Assembly (NCBI RefSeq): GCF_015206895.1
Contig: NZ_JADEXU010000044.1
Span: forward strand, 1-52,843
DNA: 52,843 bases
Direction of reading: 5' to 3'
From: Nostoc sp. LEGE 12450
Lineage (GTDB): Bacteria; Cyanobacteriota; Cyanobacteriia; Cyanobacteriales; Nostocaceae
Translations under genes and position numbers: made by a program
In this document: in pieces, positions 26,421-35,722 of the stretch
Numbering within the stretch: position 1 is the stretch's first letter
How the letters are laid out: the number at the start of each line of letters is the position of its first letter
Notes under the pieces: model-generated
What the model saw: the letters and a program-made list of their open reading frames with translations, nothing else
Database searches by the model: none
What the model was told of the DNA's origin: nothing

Positions 26421-27206
26421 TTAAACCCAAGCTGGGAAATCTCTGGCAAACTGAGACAGTGATAACAAATGAATTTGCGGATCATTTTGAGCCGCTTCTC
26501 TTTCTGCTTGAGTATTATAGCCCCAGTCGGCAAGGAACAGTTTCATGTCTTCAAGGTCTGTTTGCTGTTTGACTAACTGCAACGTCTTGAGTCTATCTTC
26601 TACAAACCAGAGACTAACTGGCTTGTTTTCTGCTTGTTGCTTTAATTCTCGCAAAATTTCATATTTGGGGCGCTTGACTTCTTTCCCAAAAATTGCTGCT
26701 GTCGGTAAATTAACTCCTTCTTGTTGGAGCAACTGCTGTACAAAACGTCCCTCTTTAGTGGTTACAATGTATAGCTTAACTCCACTGTCAAGGGTTAATT
26801 TGATTTTTTCTATTACACCCGGATAAAATCTATGCAGACTTAGCCAACCGTCTAAATCCGTGGTAATCCATTCATCACGTTGGTTATCTAGTTTCGCAGC
26901 AATTTCTCTTGCTTGTAGCTTGTCATTTAACAAAAGTTGTGGGGCGATGCTTAACCATTCATGAAGAATTTTTTCATCAGGAATTCCATCTACTAAAGCT
27001 TTGATTAAAACGGGCATTTCCCAACCCGTCTCAATTACGGGGCGCAGGCGATAGAATCTCAAAGCTAAATCATCTGCTGGTGTGTCGTTAGCTGGCGACC
27101 AAATTTCACAGTAGGTACGCCACGCTACCTCAAAATATTCAATTAGTCCGTCGCAAATCACTCCATCAAAGTCCAGGGCTAAAATCGTGGGACTACTTGC
27201 GGTCAT
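26421..27206 (-). CDS. HAD-superfamily hydrolase
   Basis: The preferred start (ATG at 27204-27206) gives 261 residues beginning MTASSPTILALDFDGVICDG, which contains the catalytic DFDGV motif. A longer frame would add 14 residues. Motif II is near LYIVTTKEGRFVQQLLQQEG and motif III/IV includes KRPKYEILRELKQQ and SLWFVEDRLKTLQLVKQ. It is a soluble phosphatase or phosphatase-like enzyme with a helical cap (about 35-110). The substrate cannot be named. It lies upstream of nurA on the same strand but separated from it by a repeat-rich spacer. Confidence 0.85.
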   Translation of the reverse strand: MTASSPTILALDFDGVICDGLIEYFEVAWRTYCEIWSPANDTPADDLALRFYRLRPVIETGWEMPVLIKALVDGIPDEKILHEWLSIAPQLLLNDKLQAREIAAKLDNQRDEWITTDLDGWLSLHRFYPGVIEKIKLTLDSGVKLYIVTTKEGRFVQQLLQQEGVNLPTAAIFGKEVKRPKYEILRELKQQAENKPVSLWFVEDRLKTLQLVKQQTDLEDMKLFLADWGYNTQAEREAAQNDPQIHLLSLSQFARDFPAWV

Positions 27207-27352
27207 TGTTTTGAGGATTAAAACTGCTGTTGTCAGCTTACCCGACAAATTTAAATTATGCAGTAATTTTTGTTAGTCTTTTAGAATTTCTAACTTGCTC
27301 AAAAAGTATGGTGGCATTGTCTACTAATATACTACGGTGCGATCGCAGAGAA

Positions 27353-28204
27353 TTATTCCTTGGCTTTAAGTTGTTTACTCGTAAAAATACCGTATTTAGG
27401 ACTAAATAGTAATGCCAGCAAAAATAAACCCGATACTACTAAAACGATCGCGGGACCAGAGGGCAAGTTATAAAAGTAGCTGAGGTACATCCCACTAATA
27501 CTGGAAATTACGCCAATTACCGCACCCAAAATCATGACTTGGTTGAGACGCTTAACTAATAAATAAGCGGTGGCTCCTGGTGTAATTAAAAGCGATAATA
27601 CTAAAATCACACCCACAGCTTTCATGCTGGCGACAATTGTCAATGCTATTAGTACCATCAATCCAAAGTTCAGCCGATTAACCGGTAAACCCGCAGCTTG
27701 AGCGCCTAAAGGATCAAATGTATAAAATAAAAGCTCTTTATATAATAAAAGAACAACTATTAAAACAATAGTGGCAATGATCGCAGTGTCCCGCACTTCA
27801 TCAATGGTAACGCCGAGAATGTTGCCAAAAAGGAAGTGATTTAAGTCGATTTTATTATCTTTTTGAATAACAGTAATTAACGTGATGCCAAGGGCGAAGA
27901 ATGCTGAAAAAACTATACCCATTGCTGCATCTTCTTTGATTGGCGATCGCACCCTAATCCAGGCGATCGCCATTGTACTCAGAACACCCGCAATGAATGC
28001 GCCAACATATATATTTGCTCCCACCATAAAAGCGATCGCTAGTCCGGGTAAAACTGAGTGACTGATGGCATCACCCAACAAGGCTAGGCGCTGTACCATT
28101 AGGTAGCTGCCTACAACTGCACACAACATCCCAACTAAAATGGCAATCACGAGCGATCGCTGCATAAAGCCGTATTGCAATGGCTCAATTAATGCTTGTA
28201 ACAT
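27353..28204 (-). CDS. mntB: Mn/Zn/Fe ABC transporter permease
   Basis: This is the ABC-3 family membrane subunit, 283 residues with about eight hydrophobic segments. It carries the typical lead FMQRSLVIAILVGMLCAVVGSY, then GDAISHSVLPGLAIAF, and the coupling region with DPLGAQAAGLPVNRLNFG. It probably forms the channel for manganese (or zinc) import with the ATPase encoded 83 bases upstream and the binding protein encoded divergently. Naming it mntB follows the family; the metal is inferred. The spacer between permease and ATPase holds Nostoc-type short repeats (GTCATTTGTCATT). Confidence 0.85.
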   Translation of the reverse strand: MLQALIEPLQYGFMQRSLVIAILVGMLCAVVGSYLMVQRLALLGDAISHSVLPGLAIAFMVGANIYVGAFIAGVLSTMAIAWIRVRSPIKEDAAMGIVFSAFFALGITLITVIQKDNKIDLNHFLFGNILGVTIDEVRDTAIIATIVLIVVLLLYKELLFYTFDPLGAQAAGLPVNRLNFGLMVLIALTIVASMKAVGVILVLSLLITPGATAYLLVKRLNQVMILGAVIGVISSISGMYLSYFYNLPSGPAIVLVVSGLFLLALLFSPKYGIFTSKQLKAKE

Positions 28205-28287
28205 ATTTTGTCATTGGTCACTTGTACTGAGCGAAGCCGAAGTATTTGTCATTTGTCATTCACTAATGCCCTATACCCAATGACATT

Positions 28288-29112
28288 TTAGGCAGCATCA
28301 GAAAAGTACATTACTTTACCGCTATAAGCACGATGCAGATTTTCTTCCGTAAGTACTTGTTGCCGTGAACCTGTGGCGATTACTTCACGGTTTAATAATA
28401 TTAAATCATCAAAGTGAGTGATTGATTCCCCTAAGTCGTGGTTGACTACTAGCACGATTTTGTTTTCGGCAGCAAGTTCATGGAAGACTTCAAAAATCAC
28501 AGACTGGGTTTTTTGATCGATGCCTACTAGAGGTTCATCAAAGCAGAAAATTTCTGCTTGCTGTGTTAAAGCACGGGCTAAAAATACCCGTTGTTGTTGT
28601 CCTCCTGATAATTGTCCAATGGGGCGATCGCAATATTCGCTCATTCCGACTCTTTCTATGGCGTTTTTTGCTACTTGGCGACTAACTGCTGAGAAGCTAC
28701 GCAACCAGCCTGTTTTCTTTACCCGTCCCATCATGACTACATCCCAGACTGTTGCGGGATAAGTCCAATCAATTTGGCTACGTTGTGGTACATAGGCAAC
28801 TTTCTCTAATTGTTGCATCAAGGGTTTGCCTTGGCATAGCACCGTACCACTACTGACAGGAACCAAGCCTAACATTGCTTTCATGAGCGTACTTTTGCCA
28901 GCACCGTTGGGGCCAAATATACCCATCAGTTTTCCTGGCTTGATGATACAGCTAACATCCCTTAAGGCTTCTTGTGTCCGGTAATATACGCCTAAATGGG
29001 CAATATTAATTGCTGCTGTGGAACTCATATCAAATTTGATAGCTTTTGCAGGTACTTCCTCTGTTTTTGTCTGCGATAGACGAAATTTTGCAGGAAAAGA
29101 GACATTTTTCAT
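28288..29112 (-). CDS. mntA: Mn/Zn/Fe ABC transporter ATP-binding protein
   Basis: Walker A (GPNGAGKSTLMK), signature LSGGQQQRVFLARAL and Walker B IFCFDEPLVGID are all present in this 274-residue ATPase of the metal-import ABC-3 type. It belongs with the permease downstream and the divergent binding protein. The longest frame starts at 29112 with MKNVSFPAKF; a second ATG at 29026-29028 would begin MSSTAAINIAHLGVYYR, closer to the domain start and equally possible. The N-terminal 28 residues have no recognised feature. Confidence 0.88.
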   Translation of the reverse strand: MKNVSFPAKFRLSQTKTEEVPAKAIKFDMSSTAAINIAHLGVYYRTQEALRDVSCIIKPGKLMGIFGPNGAGKSTLMKAMLGLVPVSSGTVLCQGKPLMQQLEKVAYVPQRSQIDWTYPATVWDVVMMGRVKKTGWLRSFSAVSRQVAKNAIERVGMSEYCDRPIGQLSGGQQQRVFLARALTQQAEIFCFDEPLVGIDQKTQSVIFEVFHELAAENKIVLVVNHDLGESITHFDDLILLNREVIATGSRQQVLTEENLHRAYSGKVMYFSDAA

Positions 29113-29261
29113 AATCGGGTTTCAATATTTATTTCTTGAGCTTACTATAAAAATGAGAGAAATATGAAAAAATCTATAATTAGATGTAATATCCAAGATA
29201 AATGAAACTAATACTAGAGATAGACGGCAGTAATCCTTACGGCAAGGGAATAATCGGCACG
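29113..29261. promoter_or_regulatory. Divergent promoter region of the metal transporter
   Basis: 149 bases between the divergent ATPase and binding-protein starts. The region is AT-rich and should hold both promoters and any metal-responsive operator. I could not identify a convincing Fur, Zur or Mur box by eye. Confidence 0.5.
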
Positions 29262-30218
29262 ATGAAGGGAAAAATTCTTTTCCGGCTTTGTTTGGGAATG
29301 CTTTTGCCTTTGGCTTTATTAAGTTGTACACAGAAAGACTCTAATCCCAACACTGCCAAGGGAGATAAGCCGCGAGTTGTTGCAACTAGCACTGTCATTG
29401 CTGATTTGGCAAAAGAGGTTGCAGGAGACGAAATTCAACTAAGTGGAATCCTCAAACCGGGTACCGATCCTCATGTTTACGAACCAGTACCAGCAGATAG
29501 CAGGGTTTTGGAACAAGCTAACTTGATTTTGTATAACGGCTACAACCTGGAACCGGGACTGATTAAATTAATGAATGCTTCTGGTGGTAAGGCGCGGAAG
29601 ATCCCAGTGGGGGAAGCTGTCAAATCCTTGCAGCTTGATAAAGGCAAAGGCGAAATAGTGCCAGATCCCCACGTTTGGGGTAGTGCAGAAAATGCGATCG
29701 CAATGACAAATGCAATCCGAGATGCGTTGATTGAGTTATCACCTGAAGATAAAAACAAATTTACTCAAAAGGCATCGCAACTTACTGATGAATTAAAGCA
29801 GTTACATAGCTGGATTAATCAACAAATTCAAACTATCCCCGCAGATAAGCGCAAACTGGTGACAACCCATGATGCCTTCCAATATTATGGACGCGCTTAT
29901 GGGATTGCGATCGCAGGTACTTTAATTGGCATTAGTACCGAAGAACAACCAAGCGCGCAAACAGTCCAGAGATTAGTTGAGTCCATTAAAAAGATCGGCG
30001 TTCCTGCAATTTTTTCTGAAACTACAATTAACCCAGCTTTAATTAAAACTGTTGCTCAAGAAGCAGGAGTGAAATTAGCACCAAATCAACTTTACTCTGA
30101 TTCAATTGGTGCAAAAGGAAGTAATGGAGATTCTTACATCAAAATGATGGAGGCGAATACCCGTAGCATTGTAGAAGCATTGGGGGGAAAATACACGCCA
30201 TTTGAACTAAAGAAGTAA
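29262..30218 (+). CDS. mntC: Mn/Zn-type ABC transporter substrate-binding lipoprotein
   Basis: The chosen ATG (29262-29264) gives 318 residues with a lipoprotein signal: MKGKILFRLCLGMLLPLALL, then the lipobox LLSC. The mature part is a cluster A-I metal-binding protein. Likely metal ligands are histidines in GTDPHVYEPVPAD and VPDPHVWGS, a histidine region in TTHDAFQYYGRAYGI, and acidic residues in IFSETTINP and LYSDSIGAKGS. An upstream ATG at 29202 would put 20 hydrophilic residues before the signal and is unlikely. Mn2+ is the best guess because the sequence pattern resembles cyanobacterial MntC, but Zn2+ cannot be excluded. Confidence 0.88.
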   Translation: MKGKILFRLCLGMLLPLALLSCTQKDSNPNTAKGDKPRVVATSTVIADLAKEVAGDEIQLSGILKPGTDPHVYEPVPADSRVLEQANLILYNGYNLEPGLIKLMNASGGKARKIPVGEAVKSLQLDKGKGEIVPDPHVWGSAENAIAMTNAIRDALIELSPEDKNKFTQKASQLTDELKQLHSWINQQIQTIPADKRKLVTTHDAFQYYGRAYGIAIAGTLIGISTEEQPSAQTVQRLVESIKKIGVPAIFSETTINPALIKTVAQEAGVKLAPNQLYSDSIGAKGSNGDSYIKMMEANTRSIVEALGGKYTPFELKK

Positions 30219-30346
30219 ATTTATCCGAGTAAATATCTAACCTAAGACGTGTTCTTCTCAAAGTCTCTCCAGAGAAAGAACTTTTTGTATCTTTGATTTT
30301 TTAGAGTGTTATTAGCAAAGCTAGATTTTTAAATACCTGAAAGACC

Positions 30347-30682
30347 ATGACTGATAAAACTCAAGAAAATCAAATTAATCAACCAGTAAGTGAAGATACA
30401 CATTTACGCGAAGAACCGAATGTCAAGGAAAGAAACTTAACAGCGAATCCTGGAGATAGAATTTCTGATAAGTCTGAATCTGTTGAAGAAAAGGCTAAAC
30501 AGGTAGCTGTGGATGATGTACCAGACATTACAGGCGACAAAATCACAGTCCCGACTTACTTCGTTGTAGATGAACCAGACGGCGAAAAGAAAGCGCTCCA
30601 CCACGTTAAAGATGCTGAAGAGATTTCCGATGTAATCCGGCAAGCACGAGTTGACGAAAATGGAAATCGAGTTTGGTGGTAG
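30347..30682 (+). CDS. Acidic, probably disordered hypothetical protein
   Basis: A 111-residue protein, rich in E, D, K and N, with low-complexity character in its first 60 residues. The C-terminal half holds a compact pattern: KITVPTYFVVDEPDGEKKAL, AEEISDVIRQARVDENGNRV and a final WW. No signal peptide or membrane segment is seen. I do not recognise the family. The frame is long for non-coding DNA of this composition and is followed by an imperfect GC hairpin (CGGGGAC/GTCCCCG near 30705-30743), so it is likely real. Confidence 0.6.
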   Translation: MTDKTQENQINQPVSEDTHLREEPNVKERNLTANPGDRISDKSESVEEKAKQVAVDDVPDITGDKITVPTYFVVDEPDGEKKALHHVKDAEEISDVIRQARVDENGNRVWW

Positions 30683-30803
30683 TCATTCATTAAAGAGACG
30701 CGGGGACACGGAGAGTTCTTTCTTTGCGTCCCCGTATCTGTTTTCTTGGATCAAGTTAGTTTATATAATGCCACATCTGGAACTTTTCCCAGGATGAACG
30801 ATA

Positions 30804-31541
30804 ATGCTAGATGTCACAAATACCAAAGAATTGACATATTGGACTACACCAGAAATTAAAAATCAAATTTTAGAACTTGTTAAAGATCGCAATCTAGAGC
30901 CATTAAGAGCCAAAGTAGAATTTTATAAAAATGAATTAGCACCATACTTTGCAGAGTTGAACCGACGTAATCCCTTTGGAAAGGTTGCAGATCAAGTGGG
31001 GATCGTGACGGGAGTATGGGTACCAATATGGTCTACTATACCTTTTCAAGATATTTTACCTGGTAGGATACACGAGCAGTCTTACCAAATTTTTCATACT
31101 GATGGTTACTATGCAAATATTGCTCGTTATGCACCAGGACATCAATCTGGTTTTTGGCAAAAAATTGCATCAAAACTACCAGCTTATGACTTAATGTTGT
31201 TGCAAAAATATTCAGTTATAGATGAGAAGTGGGATATTAAAAATGTTGGGATATTCCAAGCATTGAAAAATAGAGAAATCCCGTTGACAATTGATGATGC
31301 AGATGAGTGGTTTACGACAATAGTCGAATCTAAATTTCAGCAAGCAGCACCAAACATAGATTTACAGCAAGAACTTATAGTAAAAGATATGGACAGAAAT
31401 ACTGTCAAAAAATTTAAAAAAGTTTACCTAGCTACTTCTTTTTTAGAGCATCTATATATAGATAATGATTTTCGGTTAGTTAAGAGTCAACGAGAAGCAA
31501 CACAACGACCAAGTTATACAATAGCTATTCGTAGACGTTAA
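30804..31541 (+). CDS. PAP/fibrillin-like protein
   Basis: The 245-residue soluble protein has features of the plastid-lipid-associated/fibrillin family: VGIVTGVWVPIWSTIPFQD, then HEQSYQIFHTDGYYANIARY, and a C-terminal TSFLEHLYIDNDFRLVKSQ strand pattern like the end of fibrillins. Fibrillins are lipocalin-like proteins linked to thylakoid lipid bodies and photoprotection. The match is by pattern only and is uncertain; it may be a related cyanobacterial family. It is followed 22 bases later by an esterase gene, so the two may be co-transcribed. Confidence 0.55.
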   Translation: MLDVTNTKELTYWTTPEIKNQILELVKDRNLEPLRAKVEFYKNELAPYFAELNRRNPFGKVADQVGIVTGVWVPIWSTIPFQDILPGRIHEQSYQIFHTDGYYANIARYAPGHQSGFWQKIASKLPAYDLMLLQKYSVIDEKWDIKNVGIFQALKNREIPLTIDDADEWFTTIVESKFQQAAPNIDLQQELIVKDMDRNTVKKFKKVYLATSFLEHLYIDNDFRLVKSQREATQRPSYTIAIRRR

Positions 31542-31563
31542 ATTAACAAAATTTTTTAATTTT

Positions 31564-32232
31564 ATGCAGCCACTACAGCAAGAAATTACTTCTACCGACA
31601 GTTATAACTATCTGCTATTCTTGCCCAGTGGACTGCACCAAGACGAAAGTCGCAACCAAACACAAGAGCCACTTTTGCCAACAATTCTATCTTTACACGG
31701 TTCGGGTGAGCGAGGCTCTTACTTAAATCATGTGAAAAAGCACGGTGTCGCCAAGGTTGTAGAACAACAGCCAGATTTTCCCTTCATTGTCATTTCTCCC
31801 CAATGCCCGCGCGGTGAATATTGGAATATAGAGCGATTAAGCACCCTTTTAGATGAGGTTATTGCATCCTATCCTGTTGATCCAGATCGGGTTTACCTAA
31901 CCGGTTTAAGCATGGGTGGTTACGGAACCTGGCATTTAGCGGCCGCGCAACCAGAACGATTTGCTGCGATCGCACCTATCTGTGGCGGTGGTAATCCAGC
32001 CCAAGCACATAAACTGAAAAACCTTCCTGTGTGGGCATTTCACGGAGCAAAAGATAATGTCGTTCCCTTAAGCGAGTCCGAAATCATGGTTTCTGCACTC
32101 AAAGCCCGCGATGGGAATGTGAAATTTACAGTTTATCCAGAAGCCGATCACGACTCATGGACGCAGACATACAATAATCCAGAGTTGTATGAGTGGTTTT
32201 TACAACATCGGAGACAGCCGACTGTAGATTAA
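31564..32232 (+). CDS. Alpha/beta-hydrolase esterase (PHB-depolymerase/phospholipase-like)
   Basis: The 222-residue protein has an intact catalytic triad: S116 in GLSMGGYG, D164 in HGAKDNVVPLS and H196 in EADHDSW. The early LSLHGSGERG motif gives the oxyanion region. The shape matches small bacterial esterases related to polyhydroxybutyrate depolymerase or carboxylesterase, without a signal peptide, so it is probably cytosolic. The substrate is unknown. It starts 22 bases after the fibrillin-like gene. Confidence 0.85.
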   Translation: MQPLQQEITSTDSYNYLLFLPSGLHQDESRNQTQEPLLPTILSLHGSGERGSYLNHVKKHGVAKVVEQQPDFPFIVISPQCPRGEYWNIERLSTLLDEVIASYPVDPDRVYLTGLSMGGYGTWHLAAAQPERFAAIAPICGGGNPAQAHKLKNLPVWAFHGAKDNVVPLSESEIMVSALKARDGNVKFTVYPEADHDSWTQTYNNPELYEWFLQHRRQPTVD

Positions 32233-32666
32233 AGATATTTTCTTCTGCATTTTATTTAATACATCTCTAAATGACAGCTATTTTTAGGTAAATAGACCAC
32301 GCGACTACGACAGGTGTGGTTCAAATACATGAAAACTACTGTAAAATCGCAATCCAATCATCCAATAGTTAGACTTGGTAGGATTTACGCAAGAGCGATT
32401 GCCCTAACTTCAACATATTTTCATCAAAAATATTTTTTAGCGCCCAAAGATTAAAACTTCTAACAAGTCATCACTTGTACCTTTGACATCAGAGTATATA
32501 ACTTTAATAATGTTCTTACGTAAAAATCCGTAGTCATATAGGATTCTTATTTGATTTTTGCTAAATATACTGAGAACTGAAACTATATCTGGCTAGCTCT
32601 CAGTCAGCTTTGCTTTGAAAAATCAAATGAGATTGCTATATGAACTGACATTAATAGGGTTGCATT
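32233..32666. other. 434-base spacer with possible MITE remnant
   Basis: No gene is supported. Imperfect inverted ends are present: GGTAGGATTTACGCAAGAGC at 32378-32397 and its approximate complement, GTTCTTACGTAAAAATCCGTAG, at 32512-32533. They enclose about 155 bases and suggest a small degenerate transposable element. The last 70 bases probably carry the promoter of the following small membrane gene. Confidence 0.4.
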
Positions 32667-32969
32667 ATGCTTTTCTCGAATTCAAAAACTAACTTAAAAA
32701 CTCGCCAAAATAATAAAATAGGCAGAGTTCTTTGGACTCCTACTAACGTTCTGCTAATCACTGGATATTTAATAATTTTACCAATTTGTACATTGACAAC
32801 TTTATCCTTATTATTGCCATTATTCACTGCTAGTTTATTCGCTTCCATTGGAACCTCGCACTACTCTACATCGATTCCTTGGATAGATGATGCCTCTGAA
32901 TGTGAATATACAGGGAGAAGCTGGCGCGATCGCAAGTGTTGGGATAATCAACACGATCCGATGTTCTAA
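32667..32969 (+). CDS. Small membrane protein with conserved cyanobacterial C-terminus
   Basis: The 100-residue protein has a polar N-terminus, two closely spaced hydrophobic stretches at about 24-66, and a short polar tail reading DDASECEYTGRSWRDRKCWD and ending HDPMF. The pattern C-x-x-TGR-x-W-x-D-x-x-CWD seems typical of a cyanobacterial family of unknown function, and its two cysteines could form a disulfide or bind metal outside the membrane. It precedes the GTPase gene on the same strand, with a 117-base gap. Confidence 0.65.
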   Translation: MLFSNSKTNLKTRQNNKIGRVLWTPTNVLLITGYLIILPICTLTTLSLLLPLFTASLFASIGTSHYSTSIPWIDDASECEYTGRSWRDRKCWDNQHDPMF

Positions 32970-33086
32970 ATGGATATTGCACAAAGAGGTGTGTAAATAA
33001 TTAGAACAATTGCTTAATTTGACAAAACAGGCTACCAGTCTTGGAATTAGATCAAAATGGATATGTAGCCTGTTGTTTGTCAAATC

Positions 33087-34451
33087 TTGAATCAACCTAA
33101 CTTTGTGCGAAATCTGCAAGAAACTCATTTAAATCGTGCCCGCGCTAGTCTCAGACAAGCACTGTCTTGGTATGGATATCTCCGCAAATCAGGACAGTTG
33201 TCATCTAACCCGGAATTGGCAGGTTTGTTAAAACCGGAATTGGAAGCTTTGAACTCTACACTCAACAAGCTGGACTCTAACGTGATTAGAATTGCCGCTT
33301 TTGGTTTGGTGAGTCGTGGTAAGTCAGCAGTTTTAAATGCTTTACTGGGAGACAAAATTTTGCAAACTGGGCCCCTAAACGGTGTCACTCAATGGCCCCG
33401 TTCGGTGCGTTGGCAGCCAGGAGGTAAGGTACTAGTAGAGTTAATTGATACCCCAGGATTAGATGAAATTGAGGGTGAGTCACGGGCGGATATGGCGCGA
33501 GAAGTTGTGCATCAGGCGGATTTGATTTTGTTTGTCGTGTCTGGTGATATCACGCGCACTGAGTATCAGGCATTGCTAGAATTGCGGCGATCGCAAAAAC
33601 CCCTAATTTTAGTATTTAACAAAATCGACCTTTACCCAGATACAGACCGGGGAGCGATTTACCAAAATTTACAACAATTGGGTGCTGGGAACCCTCAAGC
33701 CAAACCTCTATTACCTGATGAAATTGTCATGGTGGCGGCGGAACCAGCAGCAATGGAAGTGCGGGTTGAGTGGCCTGATGGGCGTGTCAGTTATGAATGG
33801 GAGACACCACCACCGCAAGTAGACGAACTCAAAGAGACAATTCTGAACATTCTGAATCGGGAAGGGCGATCGCTTCTGGCATTAAATGCCCTCATCCAAG
33901 CACGGGATGCAGAAGCCGCGATCGCTCAAAAAACCATCGACTTACGTGAACAAGAAGCTGAAAATATCATTTGGCAATTTACCAAATACAAAGCTTTGGC
34001 AGTCATGCTCAATCCCATTGCTTTCTTAGATATCCTTGGCGGAACTGTTGCCGATTTAGCTTTAATTCGCGCTTTAGCTAGATTATATGGTTTGCCGATG
34101 ACTAGCTATGAAGCCGGAAAAATTTTAAAAACGATTTTATTTAGTTCTGGTGGCTTGCTACTGGGGGAACTAGGTAGTAGTTTTATTTTGGGCTTAGGTA
34201 AAACTACTGCTGCAATAACCAGTGCCGACAATCCTAGCAATATTAGTGCTTTTGCTGGGAGTGCGATCGCTCAAGCTGGTATCGCTGGTTATGGTGCATA
34301 CACCGTTGGTAAAGCTGCTCAGGTGTATCTCGAAAAAGGCTGCACTTGGGGACAGTTGGGTGCTAGCAGCGTAATTCTAGAAATTCTCTCTCAAGTCGAT
34401 CAGAATACAATTCTGTATCGTTTGCGACAAGAGCTAGGCATAAAATATTGA
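33087..34451 (+). CDS. Membrane-associated Era/dynamin-like GTPase
   Basis: The 454-residue frame starts with TTG and shows a complete G domain: P-loop GLVSRGKS (73-80) in IAAFGLVSRGKSAVLNAL, the G3 motif in LIDTPGLDEIEGE and NKID as G4. The C-terminal region (about 300-425) has several hydrophobic stretches (ALAVMLNPIAFLDILGGTV, LFSSGGLLLGELGSS, and the following SAFAGSAIAQAGIAGYGAY), which fits the DUF697-type membrane-associated GTPases of cyanobacteria. Its role is unknown. The start is not certain: there is no ATG nearby upstream, and the TTG keeps the conserved N-terminal helix. Confidence 0.85.
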   Translation: MNQPNFVRNLQETHLNRARASLRQALSWYGYLRKSGQLSSNPELAGLLKPELEALNSTLNKLDSNVIRIAAFGLVSRGKSAVLNALLGDKILQTGPLNGVTQWPRSVRWQPGGKVLVELIDTPGLDEIEGESRADMAREVVHQADLILFVVSGDITRTEYQALLELRRSQKPLILVFNKIDLYPDTDRGAIYQNLQQLGAGNPQAKPLLPDEIVMVAAEPAAMEVRVEWPDGRVSYEWETPPPQVDELKETILNILNREGRSLLALNALIQARDAEAAIAQKTIDLREQEAENIIWQFTKYKALAVMLNPIAFLDILGGTVADLALIRALARLYGLPMTSYEAGKILKTILFSSGGLLLGELGSSFILGLGKTTAAITSADNPSNISAFAGSAIAQAGIAGYGAYTVGKAAQVYLEKGCTWGQLGASSVILEILSQVDQNTILYRLRQELGIKY

Positions 34452-34646
34452 GAATAAATAATTTTTGTTAAGCATTTGTTACTGTTTACAAGTGTTTATG
34501 AACTTCTATCAAGCTCTTCTGACAATTGACTGACATTTCGAATTTGGTATGCAAGATTGAGGGAACAGGTTACAGGGAGAAGGTTATAGAAAAAACTATC
34601 CTCTATCCCCTAATATCTATCTGCGTAAATTAAAGGTGAAAGGATC

Positions 34647-34907
34647 ATGACAACTACCCTAAACTCATTTGAAACTGCTGGTGCAGCAAATCTTGAAGAA
34701 GCTATTACTGAAGCCATTACTGAAGCTCGCACAACTTGCGAGCTAAATGGCAGCGATTCTGCTAATTGTGCCGTAGCCTGGGACATTGTGGAAGAATTGC
34801 AAGCAGAGAAAGCCGATCAGCAGCAAGCAAAAGCCAAGAAAAACTCTTTAGAGAACTATTGCGATCGCCATCCTGCTTCCGTAGAGTGTCTAATCTACGA
34901 CGTTTAA
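34647..34907 (+). CDS. cp12: CP12, Calvin-cycle regulatory protein
   Basis: This is a small (86-residue) intrinsically disordered redox protein that bridges GAPDH and phosphoribulokinase in the dark, stopping the Calvin cycle. Both cysteine pairs are present: CELNGSDSANC (N-terminal pair) and CDRHPASVEC (C-terminal pair), followed by the final LIYDV. The central AWDIVEELQAEKA helix is also typical. The stop codon shares the palindrome TTAA with the tlyA stop on the other strand (34904-34907), so the two genes converge with overlapping stops. Regulation by NADP(H) and thioredoxin follows from the family. Confidence 0.95.
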   Translation: MTTTLNSFETAGAANLEEAITEAITEARTTCELNGSDSANCAVAWDIVEELQAEKADQQQAKAKKNSLENYCDRHPASVECLIYDV

Positions 34908-35722
34908 CTTTTCCGTAAATCAGTTGTTGCTGACTGCGTTATTTGCTTAATTGCCTCTAAATCAGGTAATGGTATTTCACTTTCCATTCCCAACCACAAA
35001 AGATATTCGATATTCCCAGCCGGGCCAGTGATCGGCGACCAAGTTAAGCCTTTGTATTTCCATCCTAATCCGTGGCCTGCTTGCAACACCTGGAAAATAG
35101 CATCAGCTTGGTCGTTTGGATCTCGCACAACACCTTTTTTACCCACACGGGATCTGCCAACTTCAAACTGTGGCTTGACTAACAATACAGCTTCTCGGTT
35201 AGCTTGAGTTAGTTGCCACAAAGCAGGCAGAATCTTAGTTAAAGAAATAAACGATACATCAACCACCGCCAAATCAGGAATCGGATCGTTTTCGCTATAT
35301 AACTCCTCTGGTCGTAGTTGGCGTAAATTGGTACGTTCTCGCAAAATCACCCGCGAATCGTTTCGCAACCGCCAGTCAACTTGTCCGTAACCAACATCAA
35401 TACCGTAAACTTGTTTTGCTCCAGCTTGCAAGAGACAATCAGTAAAACCACCTGTAGAAATCCCACCATCTAAACAAATACGCTCTGTTACAGGGATGGC
35501 AAATACTGACAACGCTTTGGAGAGTTTTTCACCGCCTCTAGAAACAAAAGGCGATCGCTCTTTAATATTTATTTGAGCCGAAATATCAACTTCTGTACCA
35601 GGCTTATCAACTAGCTGCTGATTAACAGTCACTTCCCCCGCCTGAATTAACCTTTGTGCCAAGGCACGAGAAGAACATAAATTTAGCTCTACTAATAGTG
35701 TGTCGAGTCGCTGTTTAGCCAA
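34904..35722 (-). CDS. tlyA: TlyA-family rRNA methyltransferase
   Basis: The 272-residue protein has an N-terminal S4 RNA-binding domain (about 1-62, starting MAKQRLDTLLVELNLCSSRA) and a FtsJ/RrmJ-type SAM methyltransferase domain with CLDGGISTGGFTDCLLQAG, YGIDVGYGQVDWRLRND and LAVVDVSFISLTK. TlyA proteins methylate ribose 2'-OH of rRNA cytidines in 16S and/or 23S rRNA. One detail is that the SAM site reads DGGISTGGF where many members read DxGxSTGGF, so binding should be kept. It converges with cp12, sharing the overlapping stop. Confidence 0.9.
   Translation of the reverse strand: MAKQRLDTLLVELNLCSSRALAQRLIQAGEVTVNQQLVDKPGTEVDISAQINIKERSPFVSRGGEKLSKALSVFAIPVTERICLDGGISTGGFTDCLLQAGAKQVYGIDVGYGQVDWRLRNDSRVILRERTNLRQLRPEELYSENDPIPDLAVVDVSFISLTKILPALWQLTQANREAVLLVKPQFEVGRSRVGKKGVVRDPNDQADAIFQVLQAGHGLGWKYKGLTWSPITGPAGNIEYLLWLGMESEIPLPDLEAIKQITQSATTDLRKS

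Noticed and set aside
27353..30218. Assigning the metal of the ABC transporter firmly as manganese
   Set aside because: Ligand residues of the binding protein fit Mn or Zn; no operator could be read, so only the family is certain.
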